The position numbers and the translations under genes are program-made. A stretch of 64,000 nucleotides of DNA, taken from the NCBI GenBank assembly GCA_963752605.1, contig CAVVYW010000005.1:186001-250000 (forward strand), given 5' to 3'. This DNA is from CAVVYW01 sp963752605. Its GTDB lineage: Bacteria; Actinomycetota; Thermoleophilia; Solirubrobacterales; 70-9. A model generated the notes under the pieces. That model worked only from the letters and a program-made list of their open reading frames with translations, had not been told where the DNA came from and did no database searches. This document shows positions 34,777-43,447 of the stretch, in pieces. Every line of letters starts with the position of its first letter. The stretch's first letter is position 1.

Positions 34777-35838
34777 TCAGTCGCGCGGGTCGCTGCCGAC
34801 AACTGGCTCCGGAACGGAGCCATGTTCGATCAGGGCCTCCGCCGTGTCCGCGATCGAGTCCTCGATCGGCATCGGCGACCAGCCCAGCTTCGAGCGCGCC
34901 TTCTCGGAGGAGACCTCCATGCGCTTGCCGAGGTCTCCGACGATCGACTTCAGGCCCCCGTCGAAGAGGGCCATGACGCGGACCAGGAAGTTTGGGACGG
35001 TCCGGGTGGGTGCCCTGGCCGCCCGTTCCCCGAGGCGCTCCCGGAGGATCTCGGCGACCTCCCCCATCCAGAGGTAGCGATCGGCCGCGATGAAGCGCTC
35101 GCCCCCGGCCTCGGGAGAGGTCATCGCCAGGAGCTCCAGGTCGGCGACATCGCGGACGTCGACGAAGCTGAACCCGAGGTTCGGCACCCCGGGCATCCCC
35201 TTCAGCATCCGCTCGATCACCTCGAGCGAGTAGGAGAGGTCGTCGGCCAGCACCGGGCCAAGGATCGCGCCCGGGTTGACCACCGCCAGCCGGTCCTCCT
35301 CGGCGCGTTCGCGGACGAGCTCCCAGGCGGCCATCTCCGCGATCGTCTTCGAGCGCGCGTAGGGGGTGAGCTCCTCGTTGTGGAGATCGGTCCAGTACTC
35401 CTCGTTGATCGGGCCGTCCGGCAGCTTCTTCGGGTTTCGCAGGGCGGCCACCGACGAGGTCACGACCATCCGCTTGGCGCCCGCGTCAAGAGCCGCCGAA
35501 AGCACTCGCAGGGTTCCCTTCTTGGCCGGGACGATCAGCTCGTCGGCGTCCTTGGGCTGAGAGGGTGGGAAGGGGGAGGCGACGTGGAGCACGTAGTCGG
35601 CGCCAGCCACCGCGTCCGCCCAGCCTTCCTCCTCGGTCAGGTCGGCGGCCAGCACGGTGAGCCGGTCGCCGGCGTCGACGTGCGGCTCGAAACGCGAGCG
35701 CAGCTCAGGCTCCTTCGCCAGGTCGCGGACCGTGGTGCGGACGGCGTAGCCGCCCTCCAGCGCCTTGATCACGCACCAGCCGCCGAGAAAGCCCGAGCCG
35801 CCGGTGACGAGGACGGTCTGCCCACTGCCATTCGACAT
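34777..35838 (-). CDS. NAD-dependent epimerase/dehydratase (dihydroflavonol reductase-like)
   Basis: 353 residues of extended SDR fold. The NAD(P) loop is VTGGSGFLGGWC, VLHVASPFPPS follows, and the catalytic Tyr-x-x-x-Lys appears as YARSKTIAE. It is closest in style to the dihydroflavonol-4-reductase/aldehyde-reductase subgroup acting on a hydroxyl or aldehyde of unknown substrate. It is divergent from trpF and convergent with htrA. Confidence 0.87.
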   Translation of the reverse strand: MSNGSGQTVLVTGGSGFLGGWCVIKALEGGYAVRTTVRDLAKEPELRSRFEPHVDAGDRLTVLAADLTEEEGWADAVAGADYVLHVASPFPPSQPKDADELIVPAKKGTLRVLSAALDAGAKRMVVTSSVAALRNPKKLPDGPINEEYWTDLHNEELTPYARSKTIAEMAAWELVRERAEEDRLAVVNPGAILGPVLADDLSYSLEVIERMLKGMPGVPNLGFSFVDVRDVADLELLAMTSPEAGGERFIAADRYLWMGEVAEILRERLGERAARAPTRTVPNFLVRVMALFDGGLKSIVGDLGKRMEVSSEKARSKLGWSPMPIEDSIADTAEALIEHGSVPEPVVGSDPRD

Positions 35839-35847
35839 GCCGAGGCC

Positions 35848-35853
35848 ACCCTA
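35848..35853 (-). promoter_or_regulatory. -10 element TAGGGT
   Basis: TAGGGT on the minus strand, 9 nt before the epimerase ATG. Confidence 0.4.
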
Positions 35854-35862
35854 GCTCGCGAT

Positions 35863-35868
35863 TACCCT
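35863..35868 (+). promoter_or_regulatory. -10 element TACCCT
   Basis: TACCCT ends 7 nt before the trpF ATG; leaderless, and divergent from the epimerase promoter 9 bp away. Confidence 0.55.
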
Positions 35869-35875
35869 TGATGCG

Positions 35876-36514
35876 ATGACCAAGGTGAAGGTCTGCGGCA
35901 TGACGAACCTCGCCGACGCCACGCAGGCGGCGGACCTCGGCGCCTGGGCGATCGGCCTGATCCATCACCCCGAGAGCCCGCGCTTCGTCGAGCCGGCTGT
36001 TGCCGAGGAGATCGGCGCTGCCCTCAAGCGCCGCTGCGAGATCGCGGGCGTGTTCGTCAACTCGCCTCTCGAGGAGGTCGTCGATGCGGCCGATCGGGAG
36101 AACCTGACGCTGCTCCAGTTCCATGGCGAGGAGGGCCCATCCTTCTGCAAAGAGGCCGCGCGACGCACGGGCGCCAAGGTGATGAAAGCGATGCGGGTCA
36201 CGAGCGCCGCCGACGTGCAGGCGGCCGAGGCCTTCCGCACCGACCTCCACCTCTTCGACGCCTACTGGCACGGGCTTCACGGTGGCACCGGCACGAGCTT
36301 CGACTGGGACCTGGTGGAGAGCCGGCGATCAAAGGTGCCGATGGTGCTGGCTGGCGGGCTGACGCCCGAGAACGTCTCCGATGCGATCGAGCGGGTTCGC
36401 CCCTTCGCGGTCGACGTGGTCAGCGGCGTCGAGGCCGAGCCTGGGCGCAAGGACCCGGCCAAGGTCGAGGCCTTCCTGGAGGCCGTGAACGCGACGGTGC
36501 CCACCGGAGCCTGA
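35876..36514 (+). CDS. trpF: phosphoribosylanthranilate isomerase
   Basis: Third step of tryptophan synthesis. 212 residues of TIM barrel with VKVCGMTNLADATQAADLGAW (catalytic Cys), LLQFHGEEGPSFC and VDVVSGVEAEPGRKDPAKV. Two bases separate its stop from the trpB GTG, so trpF-trpB-trpA is one transcript. Confidence 0.95.
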   Translation: MTKVKVCGMTNLADATQAADLGAWAIGLIHHPESPRFVEPAVAEEIGAALKRRCEIAGVFVNSPLEEVVDAADRENLTLLQFHGEEGPSFCKEAARRTGAKVMKAMRVTSAADVQAAEAFRTDLHLFDAYWHGLHGGTGTSFDWDLVESRRSKVPMVLAGGLTPENVSDAIERVRPFAVDVVSGVEAEPGRKDPAKVEAFLEAVNATVPTGA

Positions 36515-36516
36515 CC

Positions 36517-37697
36517 GTGGCCGCCAATCCGAAAATAGAGGACCGCTTCGGCCCCTACGGCGGCCGCTTCGTCCCGGAGACGCTGATCGCCGCGCTCGAC
36601 GAGCTGAGCGCCGCCTGGGCGGAGGCACGCGAGGACGAGGGCTTTCAGGCGGAGCTGGGCGGGCTCCTGCGGGACTTCGTCGGCCGCCCGACCCCGCTCT
36701 ATCTCGCCGAGCGCCTCTCCGAGCGGGTCGGCCGCCGCGTCTATCTGAAGCGCGAGGATCTCGCCCACACCGGCGCACACAAGATCAACAACGCCGTCGG
36801 CCAGGCGCTCCTGGCCCGAAAGATGGGGAAGAAGCGGGTGATCGCGGAGACCGGCGCGGGACAGCACGGCGTGGCCACCGCCACGGCCTGCGCTCTGCTC
36901 GGCCTCGAGTGCGAGGTCTACATGGGCACCGAGGACATCCGCCGGCAGGCGCCCAACGTCGCCCGGATGAAGCTGCTCGGCGCCGAGGTCCTCCCGGTGG
37001 AGGCCGGCGCCCAGACGCTGAAGGAGGCCGTGAGCGCAGCGATCCGCGACTGGGTCGCCTCGGTCGGGAGCACGCACTACGTGATCGGCTCGGTGGTCGG
37101 GCCCGCGCCCTACCCGGCGCTGGTCCGGGACCTCCAGCGCGTGATCGGGGACGAGGCCCGCTCCCAGGCCATCGACGTTGAGGGCGACCTGCCCGCGCGC
37201 GTGATCGCCTGCGTCGGCGGAGGCTCCAACTCGATCGGATCCTTCTACGCCTTCCTCGACGACCCGGTGGAGCTGATCGGAGTCGAGGCGGCGGGGGAGG
37301 GGCTGGACAGCGGGCGCCACGGAGCCTCGCTCGTCGCCGGCTCGACCGGCGTCCTCCACGGCGCCCTCTCGTCAGTGCTCGCCGACGAGCAGGGCCAGAT
37401 CCTCGAGGCTCACTCGGTCTCGGCCGGCCTCGACTATCCCGGGGTCGGGCCGGAGCACGCCCAGCTTCGCGACAGCGGACGGGCCAGCTACTTCGCGGTC
37501 ACCGACGACGACGCGATCGGCGCCTTCCGCGAGCTGAGCCGGCTGGAGGGGATCATCCCGGCGCTGGAGCCCGCCCATGCCATCGCTTGGCTGATGGAGA
37601 ACGGTGGGGGGACGGCTACGACGTCCTCACCCTCTCGGGTCGCGGCGACAAGGACATGGACGAGGTGACCGGCAAGCTCGCCGCTTCTAATGCCTGA
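36517..37697 (+). CDS. trpB: tryptophan synthase beta subunit (one frameshift)
   Basis: PLP enzyme joining indole and serine. FGPYGGRFVPETLI, the PLP lysine in AHTGAHKINNA, GAGQHG, and the phosphate loop CVGGGSNSIG are present. Near the end the frame breaks in a run of six G at 37606-37611. Adding one G (or removing two) restores DGYDVLTLSGRGDKDMDEV and a stop at 37697, overlapping trpA by 8 bp. Corrected length is near 393, normal. GTG start. Confidence 0.93.
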
Positions 37698-38496
37698 GAC
37701 GGCCACCTCAGACCGGATCGCCTCCGCCTTCGCGTCCGCGCGCGAGCAGGGCCGGGCCGCCCTGATGCCGTACATGATGGGCGGCTTCCCGGATCACGCG
37801 GCTTCGCTCTCTGTCGCTGAGGCCTATGTGGACGCCGGTGCCGACCTGATCGAGCTGGGCGTGCCGTTCTCGGATCCGCTCGCGGACGGCCCGGTGATCC
37901 ATGCCGCCGATACCGCCGCTCTGAACGCCGGCGCGACCCTCGAGTCGGTCCTGGAGATCTGCGGTGCGGTCGCCGACCGCGTCCCGGTCGCGCTGATGTG
38001 TTACGCGAACATGGTCCTCGCCAAGGAGGTGGACGAGTTCTCGGGGCTCGTGGCGGAGGCCGGAGCCGCCGCGGTGATCATCCCCGACCTGCCGCTGGAG
38101 GAGCAGGGCGCGATCGGAGAGGCGCTGTCCGCCAAGGGCCTGGCGGTGGTGCCGATGGTCGCTCCGACGACGCCCCCGGAGCGGCGCGCCGCGATCTGCC
38201 GCGCGGCCCGCGGATTCGTCTACGTCGTCTCCACCACAGGAGTCACCGGCGAGCGCGATCAGCTCCCCACCGAGCTGACCGAGCTGGTCTCGGCGGTGAG
38301 GGAGGAGGCGGGCGTGCCGGCTGCGGTGGGGTTCGGCATCTCGACCCCGGAGCAGGCGGGCAAGGTCGGTGAGGTCGCCGACGGGGTCATCATCGGCACG
38401 CGCCTCGTCCGTGAGGTCGCCGAGAACGACGTCGATGCGGCTGTGGCCGCCGTCGGCGAGTTCCTGCGCGAGACCCGCGCCGCACTGGAGCGGTAG
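37690..38496 (+). CDS. trpA: tryptophan synthase alpha subunit
   Basis: Cleaves indole-glycerol phosphate. 268 residues with MPYMMGGFPD, LIELGVPFSDPLADGPVI (catalytic Asp), LPLEEQ and YVVSTTGVTGER. The ATG lies inside the end of trpB. The TAG stop forms the first bases of the TAGATT hexamer before the small gene at 38508. Confidence 0.95.
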   Translation: MPETATSDRIASAFASAREQGRAALMPYMMGGFPDHAASLSVAEAYVDAGADLIELGVPFSDPLADGPVIHAADTAALNAGATLESVLEICGAVADRVPVALMCYANMVLAKEVDEFSGLVAEAGAAAVIIPDLPLEEQGAIGEALSAKGLAVVPMVAPTTPPERRAAICRAARGFVYVVSTTGVTGERDQLPTELTELVSAVREEAGVPAAVGFGISTPEQAGKVGEVADGVIIGTRLVREVAENDVDAAVAAVGEFLRETRAALER

Positions 38497-38499
38497 ATT
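38494..38499 (+). promoter_or_regulatory. -10 element TAGATT built on a stop codon
   Basis: TAGATT begins with the trpA stop and ends 8 nt before the ATG at 38508. Confidence 0.5.
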
Positions 38500-38507
38500 C
38501 CGCGCCG

Positions 38508-38672
38508 ATGCAGCTCCTGGTCTTCACCGTACTCGGCGCCTGCGTGATGGTGATCGCGTACACGTTCAACGTGTCCGGGCCGCTCTGCGCGCTCCTCTTC
38601 CTCGGGGGCGTCTTCACCGGAGCGCTGCTCGGCTACGCCCGCCCGATCATCGACTGGCTGACCAGACCGTAG
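38508..38672 (+). CDS. 54-residue membrane protein
   Basis: A short frame MQLLVFTVLGACVMVIAY ... PIIDWLTRP with two hydrophobic segments (about residues 3-18 and 24-43). It sits exactly between trpA and pfkA. Its promoter uses the trpA stop, and its own stop starts the pfkA -10 hexamer. No family is recognised; the packed context argues for a real gene. Confidence 0.55.
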   Translation: MQLLVFTVLGACVMVIAYTFNVSGPLCALLFLGGVFTGALLGYARPIIDWLTRP

Positions 38673-38675
38673 GCT
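38670..38675 (+). promoter_or_regulatory. -10 element TAGGCT built on a stop codon
   Basis: TAGGCT begins with the stop of the 54-residue gene and ends 6 nt before the pfkA ATG; leaderless. Confidence 0.6.
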
Positions 38676-38681
38676 CCACAT

Positions 38682-39707
38682 ATGCGGATCGGGGTCCTGA
38701 CCGGTGGGGGCGACTGCCCCGGCCTGAACGCCGTCATCCGGGCGATCGTCCGGAAGGGCGTCGCCGAGTATGGACACGAGTTCCTCGGCTATCGCGACGG
38801 CTGGAGGGGCCCGCTGGAAAACGACAGCAGTCCGCTCGGGATCCCGGAGGTGCGCGGGATCCTGCCCCGCGGCGGGACGATCCTCGGCTCCTCGCGCACC
38901 AACCCGATGCAGGAGGACGACGGCCCCCCGAGGATCGTGCAGAACCTGAAGGAGGCGGGGGTGGACGGTCTGATCGCGATCGGCGGGGAGGACACGCTCG
39001 GCGCCGCCACCAAGCTCGCCGATGAGGGAGTCAAGCTCGTTGGAGTCCCGAAGACGATCGACAACGACCTCGGCGCCACCGACTACACCTTCGGCTTCGA
39101 CACCGCGGTCAATATCGCGATGGCGGCGATCGACCGCCTCCACACGACGGCCGAGAGCCACAAGCGGGCGCTGATCGTCGAGGTGATGGGCCGCCACGCG
39201 GGCTGGATCGCCTTCCACTCCGGCGTCGCTGGCGGTGCCAACGTGATCCTGATCCCGGAGATCGAGTTCGAGATCGAGCGAGTCTGCGACTACATCGAGC
39301 GCCGCTACGAGAGCCAGTACTCTCCGATCATCGTCGTCGCGGAGGGGGCGAGGCCGAAGGGCGGCATGACCCACGCGGACGGAGCTCCGGTGGACTCCTT
39401 CGGGCACGTCCGGCTCGGCGGCATCGCCCACTGGCTGGAGGGTGAGATCGAGGACCGCACCGGGCATGAGGCCCGCGCGACGGTCCTTGGCCACGTCCAG
39501 CGCGGGGGGACGCCGACCGCGTTCGACCGGGTTCTCGCCACTCGCTTCGGCCTGCACGCGATCGACGCCGCCAACGACGGCGAGTGGGGATCGATGACTG
39601 CGCTACGCAGCACCGAGATCGAGTTGGTGCCTCTCGAGGAGGCGACCAGGGAGCTGAAGCTCGTCCCCGAGTCCCTCTACCGGGAGGCGGAGGTGTTCTT
39701 CGGTTAG
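38682..39707 (+). CDS. pfkA: 6-phosphofructokinase, probably PPi-dependent
   Basis: Phosphorylates fructose 6-phosphate. 341 residues with TGGGDCPGLNAVIRAIV, GGEDTLGAATKL, VPKTIDNDLGATDYTFGFDTA and VEVMGRHAGWIAF. The Asp in GGED (Gly in ATP enzymes, GGEG or GGDG) and the Lys in PKTIDND are the two residues that mark pyrophosphate users in this family, as in Amycolatopsis-type enzymes. The phosphoryl donor is therefore likely PPi, making the step reversible. Complete, leaderless ATG. Confidence 0.92.
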   Translation: MRIGVLTGGGDCPGLNAVIRAIVRKGVAEYGHEFLGYRDGWRGPLENDSSPLGIPEVRGILPRGGTILGSSRTNPMQEDDGPPRIVQNLKEAGVDGLIAIGGEDTLGAATKLADEGVKLVGVPKTIDNDLGATDYTFGFDTAVNIAMAAIDRLHTTAESHKRALIVEVMGRHAGWIAFHSGVAGGANVILIPEIEFEIERVCDYIERRYESQYSPIIVVAEGARPKGGMTHADGAPVDSFGHVRLGGIAHWLEGEIEDRTGHEARATVLGHVQRGGTPTAFDRVLATRFGLHAIDAANDGEWGSMTALRSTEIELVPLEEATRELKLVPESLYREAEVFFG

Positions 39708-40752
39708 GCGCCTCACCGTCGCCCTAGCCGCCTCGCTCGCCCTGGCCGGCTGCTCGACCTCGAACAGCGGCACGGTCGAGGGCCCGGTCAGCGTCTACGT
39801 CAGCCTGCCCTTGACGGGCCCTCGCTCCGCGGACGGACGCGCCGCGGCAGACGGGGCGCGCCTGGCGCTGGAGCAGGCCGGAGACCGTGCGGGCGATCTC
39901 GAGGTCCGGGCGGAGTTCCTCGACGACGCCGAGGGGAAGCCGTGGGACCCGGTTGCGGTCGCCGCCAACGCCCGCACCGCGACCGAGGACTCGAGCGCCG
40001 CCGCCTACATCGGCGAGCTGGACTCCCAGCCGACCCGTGCCTCCGCTTCGATCACGAATGACGCCGGGCTCGTCCAGGTCTCACCCGGCGCCGGCGGGGT
40101 GGACCTCACCCGCCCCGCCGAGGGCTACCCGGACTCCCCCGACCGCTACCGGCCCTCGGGTGAGGCGAGCTTTGCGCGCATCGTCCCCGCGGATGACGAG
40201 CAGGTGCGGGCCCTCGCCGACTGGGCCTCGGAGCTCGACGCCCGTACGCTTTCCGCCGTCTCGGACGGCTCTCCCTACGGGGACCTGATGGTCGCCGAGT
40301 TCACGGCGGCCGCCGAGGAGGCCGGGCTGCAGGTTCCGCCTGAGGCCGCCGCCGTGGATCTCGCCTTCAGCGCCGGCCAAAAGGCCGACGGCCTGGAACT
40401 GCGCGGGCCGGGCGTCCTCTACGAGACGTCGGCGGCGCTCGATCCGGCCAAGCTCCCTGACAAGGAGTTCATCTCAGAGTTCCAGGACCGCTTCGACCGG
40501 CCGCCCGGCCCGTACGCGGCGTACGGCTACGAGGCGATGCAGATCGTGCTTGACGCGATCGCGGACGGCTCCGACAGCGGGGACCAGTTCCGGGACTCGG
40601 TGCGCGACGGGGTGCTCGGCGTGCAGCGGTCGGAATCGGCGCTGGGCCCGTACTCGATCACCGACGAGGGCGACTCGACCGTCTGCATGATCCAGCGCTA
40701 CCGCGTGGAGGGCGACCGCCGCGCCCCGCTCGACGCCCCCTGCCCGCCCTAA
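39703..40752 (+). CDS. branched-chain amino acid ABC transporter-type substrate-binding lipoprotein (start uncertain)
   Basis: About 349 residues. The signal sequence RRLTVALAASLALAGCS has a lipobox (LAGC), and VSVYVSLPLTGPRSADGRAAADGA then matches the type 1 periplasmic-binding fold of LivJ-like proteins. No ATG, GTG, TTG or CTG lies in frame between the last upstream stop and the signal peptide; GTT at 39703, overlapping the pfkA stop, is the nearest codon. Either a non-standard start is used or a base is wrong. A TTG at 39811 would remove the lipobox. No permease genes adjoin it. Confidence 0.72.
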   Translation, partial: VRRLTVALAASLALAGCSTSNSGTVEGPVSVYVSLPLTGPRSADGRAAADGARLALEQAGDRAGDLEVRAEFLDDAEGKPWDPVAVAANARTATEDSSAAAYIGELDSQPTRASASITNDAGLVQVSPGAGGVDLTRPAEGYPDSPDRYRPSGEASFARIVPADDEQVRALADWASELDARTLSAVSDGSPYGDLMVAEFTAAAEEAGLQVPPEAAAVDLAFSAGQKADGLELRGPGVLYETSAALDPAKLPDKEFISEFQDRFDRPPGPYAAYGYEAMQIVLDAIADGSDSGDQFRDSVRDGVLGVQRSESALGPYSITDEGDSTVCMIQRYRVEGDRRAPLDAPCPP

Positions 40753-41441
40753 CTGCGCTCGTCGCCGCTGGCGACGACTTCCGAGATCCACGTGCGGATC
40801 TCGGGGATGAGCCGTGGGTCGATCGAGTGCTGGACGCGGGGCTCGCGATAGATCACCTGGATGCCGGCGGCCTCCATCAGGTCCTTGGTCCGGCGGCCGA
40901 AGCCGACCGGGATCACCGGGTCGAAGGCGCCGTGGGTCACGTAGGCGGGCATCCCTCGCTTGGCGCGCATGTCTATTCGCCAGCCGCGCACCGTCGGGAC
41001 GAAGCCGCTCATGCCGAGCACCCCGGCGGGCTGCGGGCGCCCGTCGCCGAAGGCGACCGCGTACGAGACCGCGGCGCCCTGGCTGAAGCCGCCGAGCACC
41101 GTTCGATTCCAGGGCACGCCGGCGGCGCGGAGCTGGTCGTCGATGAAGCGGGATGTGAGCTTGAGGCTGGCGACGAAGCTCGCTTCGTCCGGCTGGCCGA
41201 CCTGCTCGATCACGTACCAGTGCCGGCCCCCCGGCGGGATGTGGGTGTACGGCGCGCCGGGAGCAAATCCCACGAGCTTGCGATCGGGATCGAGCTCGTC
41301 GAGCAGGGGATGGAGGTCGCGCTCGTCCACTGCTCGGCCGTGCAGGAGGACCAGCGCCCCCTCCGGCTCGCCAGCGGCCTCGCGTACGAGGACGGGCAGC
41401 TCCTCGGGCAGAGGGGGCGCCGTGGCGGGGTCGAAGCTCAG
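40749..41441 (-). CDS. alpha/beta hydrolase, phospholipase/carboxylesterase type (MhqD-like)
   Basis: 230 residues. ALVLLHGRAVDERDLHPLL is the first strand and oxyanion loop, GGFSQGAAVSYA holds the nucleophile Ser, and GAFDPVIPV and VQHSIDPRL hold the Asp and His. It follows the ring-cleaving dioxygenase gene, recalling the MhqO/MhqD pair of quinone detoxification. The only start giving the first strand is the CTG that overlaps the dioxygenase stop (CTGA). It overlaps the convergent lipoprotein gene by four bases. Confidence 0.82.
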   Translation of the reverse strand: MSFDPATAPPLPEELPVLVREAAGEPEGALVLLHGRAVDERDLHPLLDELDPDRKLVGFAPGAPYTHIPPGGRHWYVIEQVGQPDEASFVASLKLTSRFIDDQLRAAGVPWNRTVLGGFSQGAAVSYAVAFGDGRPQPAGVLGMSGFVPTVRGWRIDMRAKRGMPAYVTHGAFDPVIPVGFGRRTKDLMEAAGIQVIYREPRVQHSIDPRLIPEIRTWISEVVASGDERS

Positions 41442-42358
41442 GCCGGGACCCGCGGGTTCGTGATCGGGCGCAGGTTCGGCTCGACCTTGTCGCGAAGGTG
41501 CTCGAAGTCGGGCGGCAGCGAGAGCTTCTCCCCAAGCGACTCGAGGGGCTCGTCCACCGTGAAGCCCGGGCCCAGGGTGGCGATCTCGAACAGCACCCCG
41601 CTCGGCTCGCGGAAGTAGATCGACTTGAAGTAGAAGCGGTCGATCACCGGCGTCGGCTGGGCGCCCGCCTTGACCACCCGGTCGCGCCAGGCCTCGTGGT
41701 CGGAGATCTGCGACGCCCACGCGATGTGGTGGACCGTGCCTGCGGCCTGCAGGCCGCGCTCCGGAGGCGGCGGTTCGTCGAGGAAATAGAAGCCGCCCCT
41801 GCTGTCGCCGCGCACCTCCCAGCCCTCGCCCTGCGGCTGGAAGCCCAGTGCCTCTTCGAACAACTGGCGGCCGGCGTCGGACTTGGACGTGTAGGCGCGG
41901 GCGGCGTCGAAGCCGCGAAGCGCGTGCTCGGAGGGGATCTCCGGATGCTCGGCCATCAGCGGCTCGTCGCCGCTCAGGTCCACCTTCAGCTCGTGGCCGA
42001 GTCCCTCCGGGTCCTTGAAGCGCAGCCGGTGTTCGTCCGGCCGCTCGGCCTCGATGCCCTCGCCGCCGAGCCGCTTCTCCCAGAAGTCGATGGTCTCCTC
42101 GGACCCGACCCGCCATACGATCGTGTGGATCATCCCCTCGCCCGCGCGTCCCTTCGGCGCGCCCGGATACTCGAAGAAGGTGAGGTCGGAGCCGGGATCT
42201 CCCTTCTCGTCAGCGAAGAAGAGGTGGTAGACGGTCGGGTCGTCCTGGTTGACGGTCTTCTTCACGAGCCGAAGGCCCATCACCCCGACGTAGAAGTCGA
42301 CGTTCTTCTGACCGTCGGCCGTGATCGCGGTGATGTGATGGATGCCCTCGAGCTTCAC
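41438..42358 (-). CDS. ring-cleaving dioxygenase (MhqO-like glyoxalase fold)
   Basis: 306 residues with two glyoxalase-type modules. The first is EGIHHITAITADGQKNVDFYVGVMGLRLVKKTVNQDD; the second includes TVHHIAWASQISDHEAWRD and YFREPSGVLFEIATLGPGF. The two His and a Glu are the expected Fe(II) ligands. Related proteins cleave hydroquinones or catechols. GTG start 6 nt after TACGCT. It overlaps the hydrolase gene. Confidence 0.87.
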   Translation of the reverse strand: MKLEGIHHITAITADGQKNVDFYVGVMGLRLVKKTVNQDDPTVYHLFFADEKGDPGSDLTFFEYPGAPKGRAGEGMIHTIVWRVGSEETIDFWEKRLGGEGIEAERPDEHRLRFKDPEGLGHELKVDLSGDEPLMAEHPEIPSEHALRGFDAARAYTSKSDAGRQLFEEALGFQPQGEGWEVRGDSRGGFYFLDEPPPPERGLQAAGTVHHIAWASQISDHEAWRDRVVKAGAQPTPVIDRFYFKSIYFREPSGVLFEIATLGPGFTVDEPLESLGEKLSLPPDFEHLRDKVEPNLRPITNPRVPA

Positions 42359-42362
42359 GGCA

Positions 42363-43271
42363 TCAGCGTAGTGCGCTCTCGAGGGCCTCGTCCACCTCGG
42401 AGTGCTGGAAGTCGTAGCCGAGGTCGAGCGCGCGCCTGGGGAGGACGCGGGCGCCGCCGGCGACCGTGTCGGCGAGCTCGCGACCGCGCAGCAGCGTCAC
42501 GGCGAACTTGGGGACCGGGAATGCGGCGGGGCGGTTGAGCGCGCGGCCCAGCGCCTTCGAGAGCTCGCGGTTCGTGACCGGCTCGGGGGCGGTCGCGTTG
42601 ACGACCCCGCTCACGCTCTCGTTTTCCAGCGCCCAGAGGATCAGCCCGACCTCGTCGTCGATGTGGATCCAGGACATGAACTGCTCTCCGCCCGCGATCG
42701 GGCCGCCGAGGCCGAGCTTGAACGGGAGCAGCAGCTGCTTGACGAGGCCGCCGTGCTTGGTCAGCACCAGCCCGGTTCGCAGGATCACGACCCGCCCGAA
42801 GCGGCCCTCCGCCTCGCGCTCGGCACGCTCCCACTCGATCGGGATCTCGGCCGCGAAGCCCTCTCCCGGCGGCGACTCCTCGTCGACGATCGCGGCCCCC
42901 CGATCGCCGTAGTAGCCGATCGCCGACTGGCCCACGAAGACCCCGGGCTTGGCCCCGGCCGCCTCGACACCCTGGAGCAGGTTGCGGGTGGAGGTCACGC
43001 GGCTCTCGAGGATGCGGCGCTTGGCCTCCTCGGTCAGTCGCTGGTTGATCTCCTCGCCGATCAGGTTGACGACCCCGTCTACTTCGGCGAACGCCCCGGG
43101 GGGCGGCCGCTCGGTGGCGGCCTGCCAGGGGTGCCACTTGACCGTGGGGTTCTTGGACCTGGCCTTCTCCGGGTCGCGCGTGAGCCCGACGACCTCGTCG
43201 CCACGCGCCAAGAGCGCGTCGCAGAGGGCGGTCCCGATCAGCCCGGTCGCACCTGTGACCAGCACGCGCAT
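42363..43271 (-). CDS. TIGR01777-family SDR epimerase (SDR39U1 type)
   Basis: 302 residues. The NAD(P) loop is VTGATGLIGTALCDALL, VVNLIGEEINQRLTEEAKRRILESRV is the family-defining segment, and GQSAIGYYGDRG and MSWIHIDDEVGLILWALEN follow. Proteins of this group are linked in other bacteria to cell-division inhibition (SulA-like naming), but the reaction is unknown. The leaderless ATG lies 8 nt from TAGCAT, which itself lies at the edge of a dispersed repeat. Confidence 0.88.
   Translation of the reverse strand: MRVLVTGATGLIGTALCDALLARGDEVVGLTRDPEKARSKNPTVKWHPWQAATERPPPGAFAEVDGVVNLIGEEINQRLTEEAKRRILESRVTSTRNLLQGVEAAGAKPGVFVGQSAIGYYGDRGAAIVDEESPPGEGFAAEIPIEWERAEREAEGRFGRVVILRTGLVLTKHGGLVKQLLLPFKLGLGGPIAGGEQFMSWIHIDDEVGLILWALENESVSGVVNATAPEPVTNRELSKALGRALNRPAAFPVPKFAVTLLRGRELADTVAGGARVLPRRALDLGYDFQHSEVDEALESALR
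42365..42370 (-). promoter_or_regulatory. -10 element TACGCT
   Basis: TACGCT on the minus strand, 6 nt before the dioxygenase GTG and overlapping the stop of the preceding epimerase gene by one base. Confidence 0.55.
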
Positions 43272-43279
43272 GGCGGCCG

Positions 43280-43285
43280 ATGCTA
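43280..43285 (-). promoter_or_regulatory. -10 element TAGCAT at a repeat edge
   Basis: TAGCAT on the minus strand, 8 nt before the ATG at 43271; four of its bases are the first bases of repeat copy A. Confidence 0.5.
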
Positions 43286-43380
43286 GCGGCCGTCAGGCCG
43301 CTCTCTTTGGGAGCGAAGGCCGAAGGCCGAAGCGACTTGTGATGGGCGGCCGCTACGGCCGCGACCGAATGGCGCAGCGG
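43282..43380 (+). repeat. dispersed three-hairpin repeat, copy A
   Basis: 99 bp, about 80 percent identical to copy B at 48777. Hairpin 1 is AGCGGCC-GTCA-GGCCGCT, hairpin 2 GGCC-GAA-GGCC, hairpin 3 GCGGCCG-CTA-CGGCCGC. It fills much of the 176-bp divergent gap 43272-43447. Confidence 0.8.
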
Positions 43381-43414
43381 GCCACCCGCCATGAGCGCCG
43401 CGTCGACGGGTCGT

Positions 43415-43420
43415 TAGGGT
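43415..43420 (+). promoter_or_regulatory. -10 element TAGGGT
   Basis: TAGGGT lies 27 nt before the SD-led ATG at 43448. Confidence 0.4.
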
Positions 43421-43447
43421 GCCGTCCGACCAACTCAGGAGGGACGC

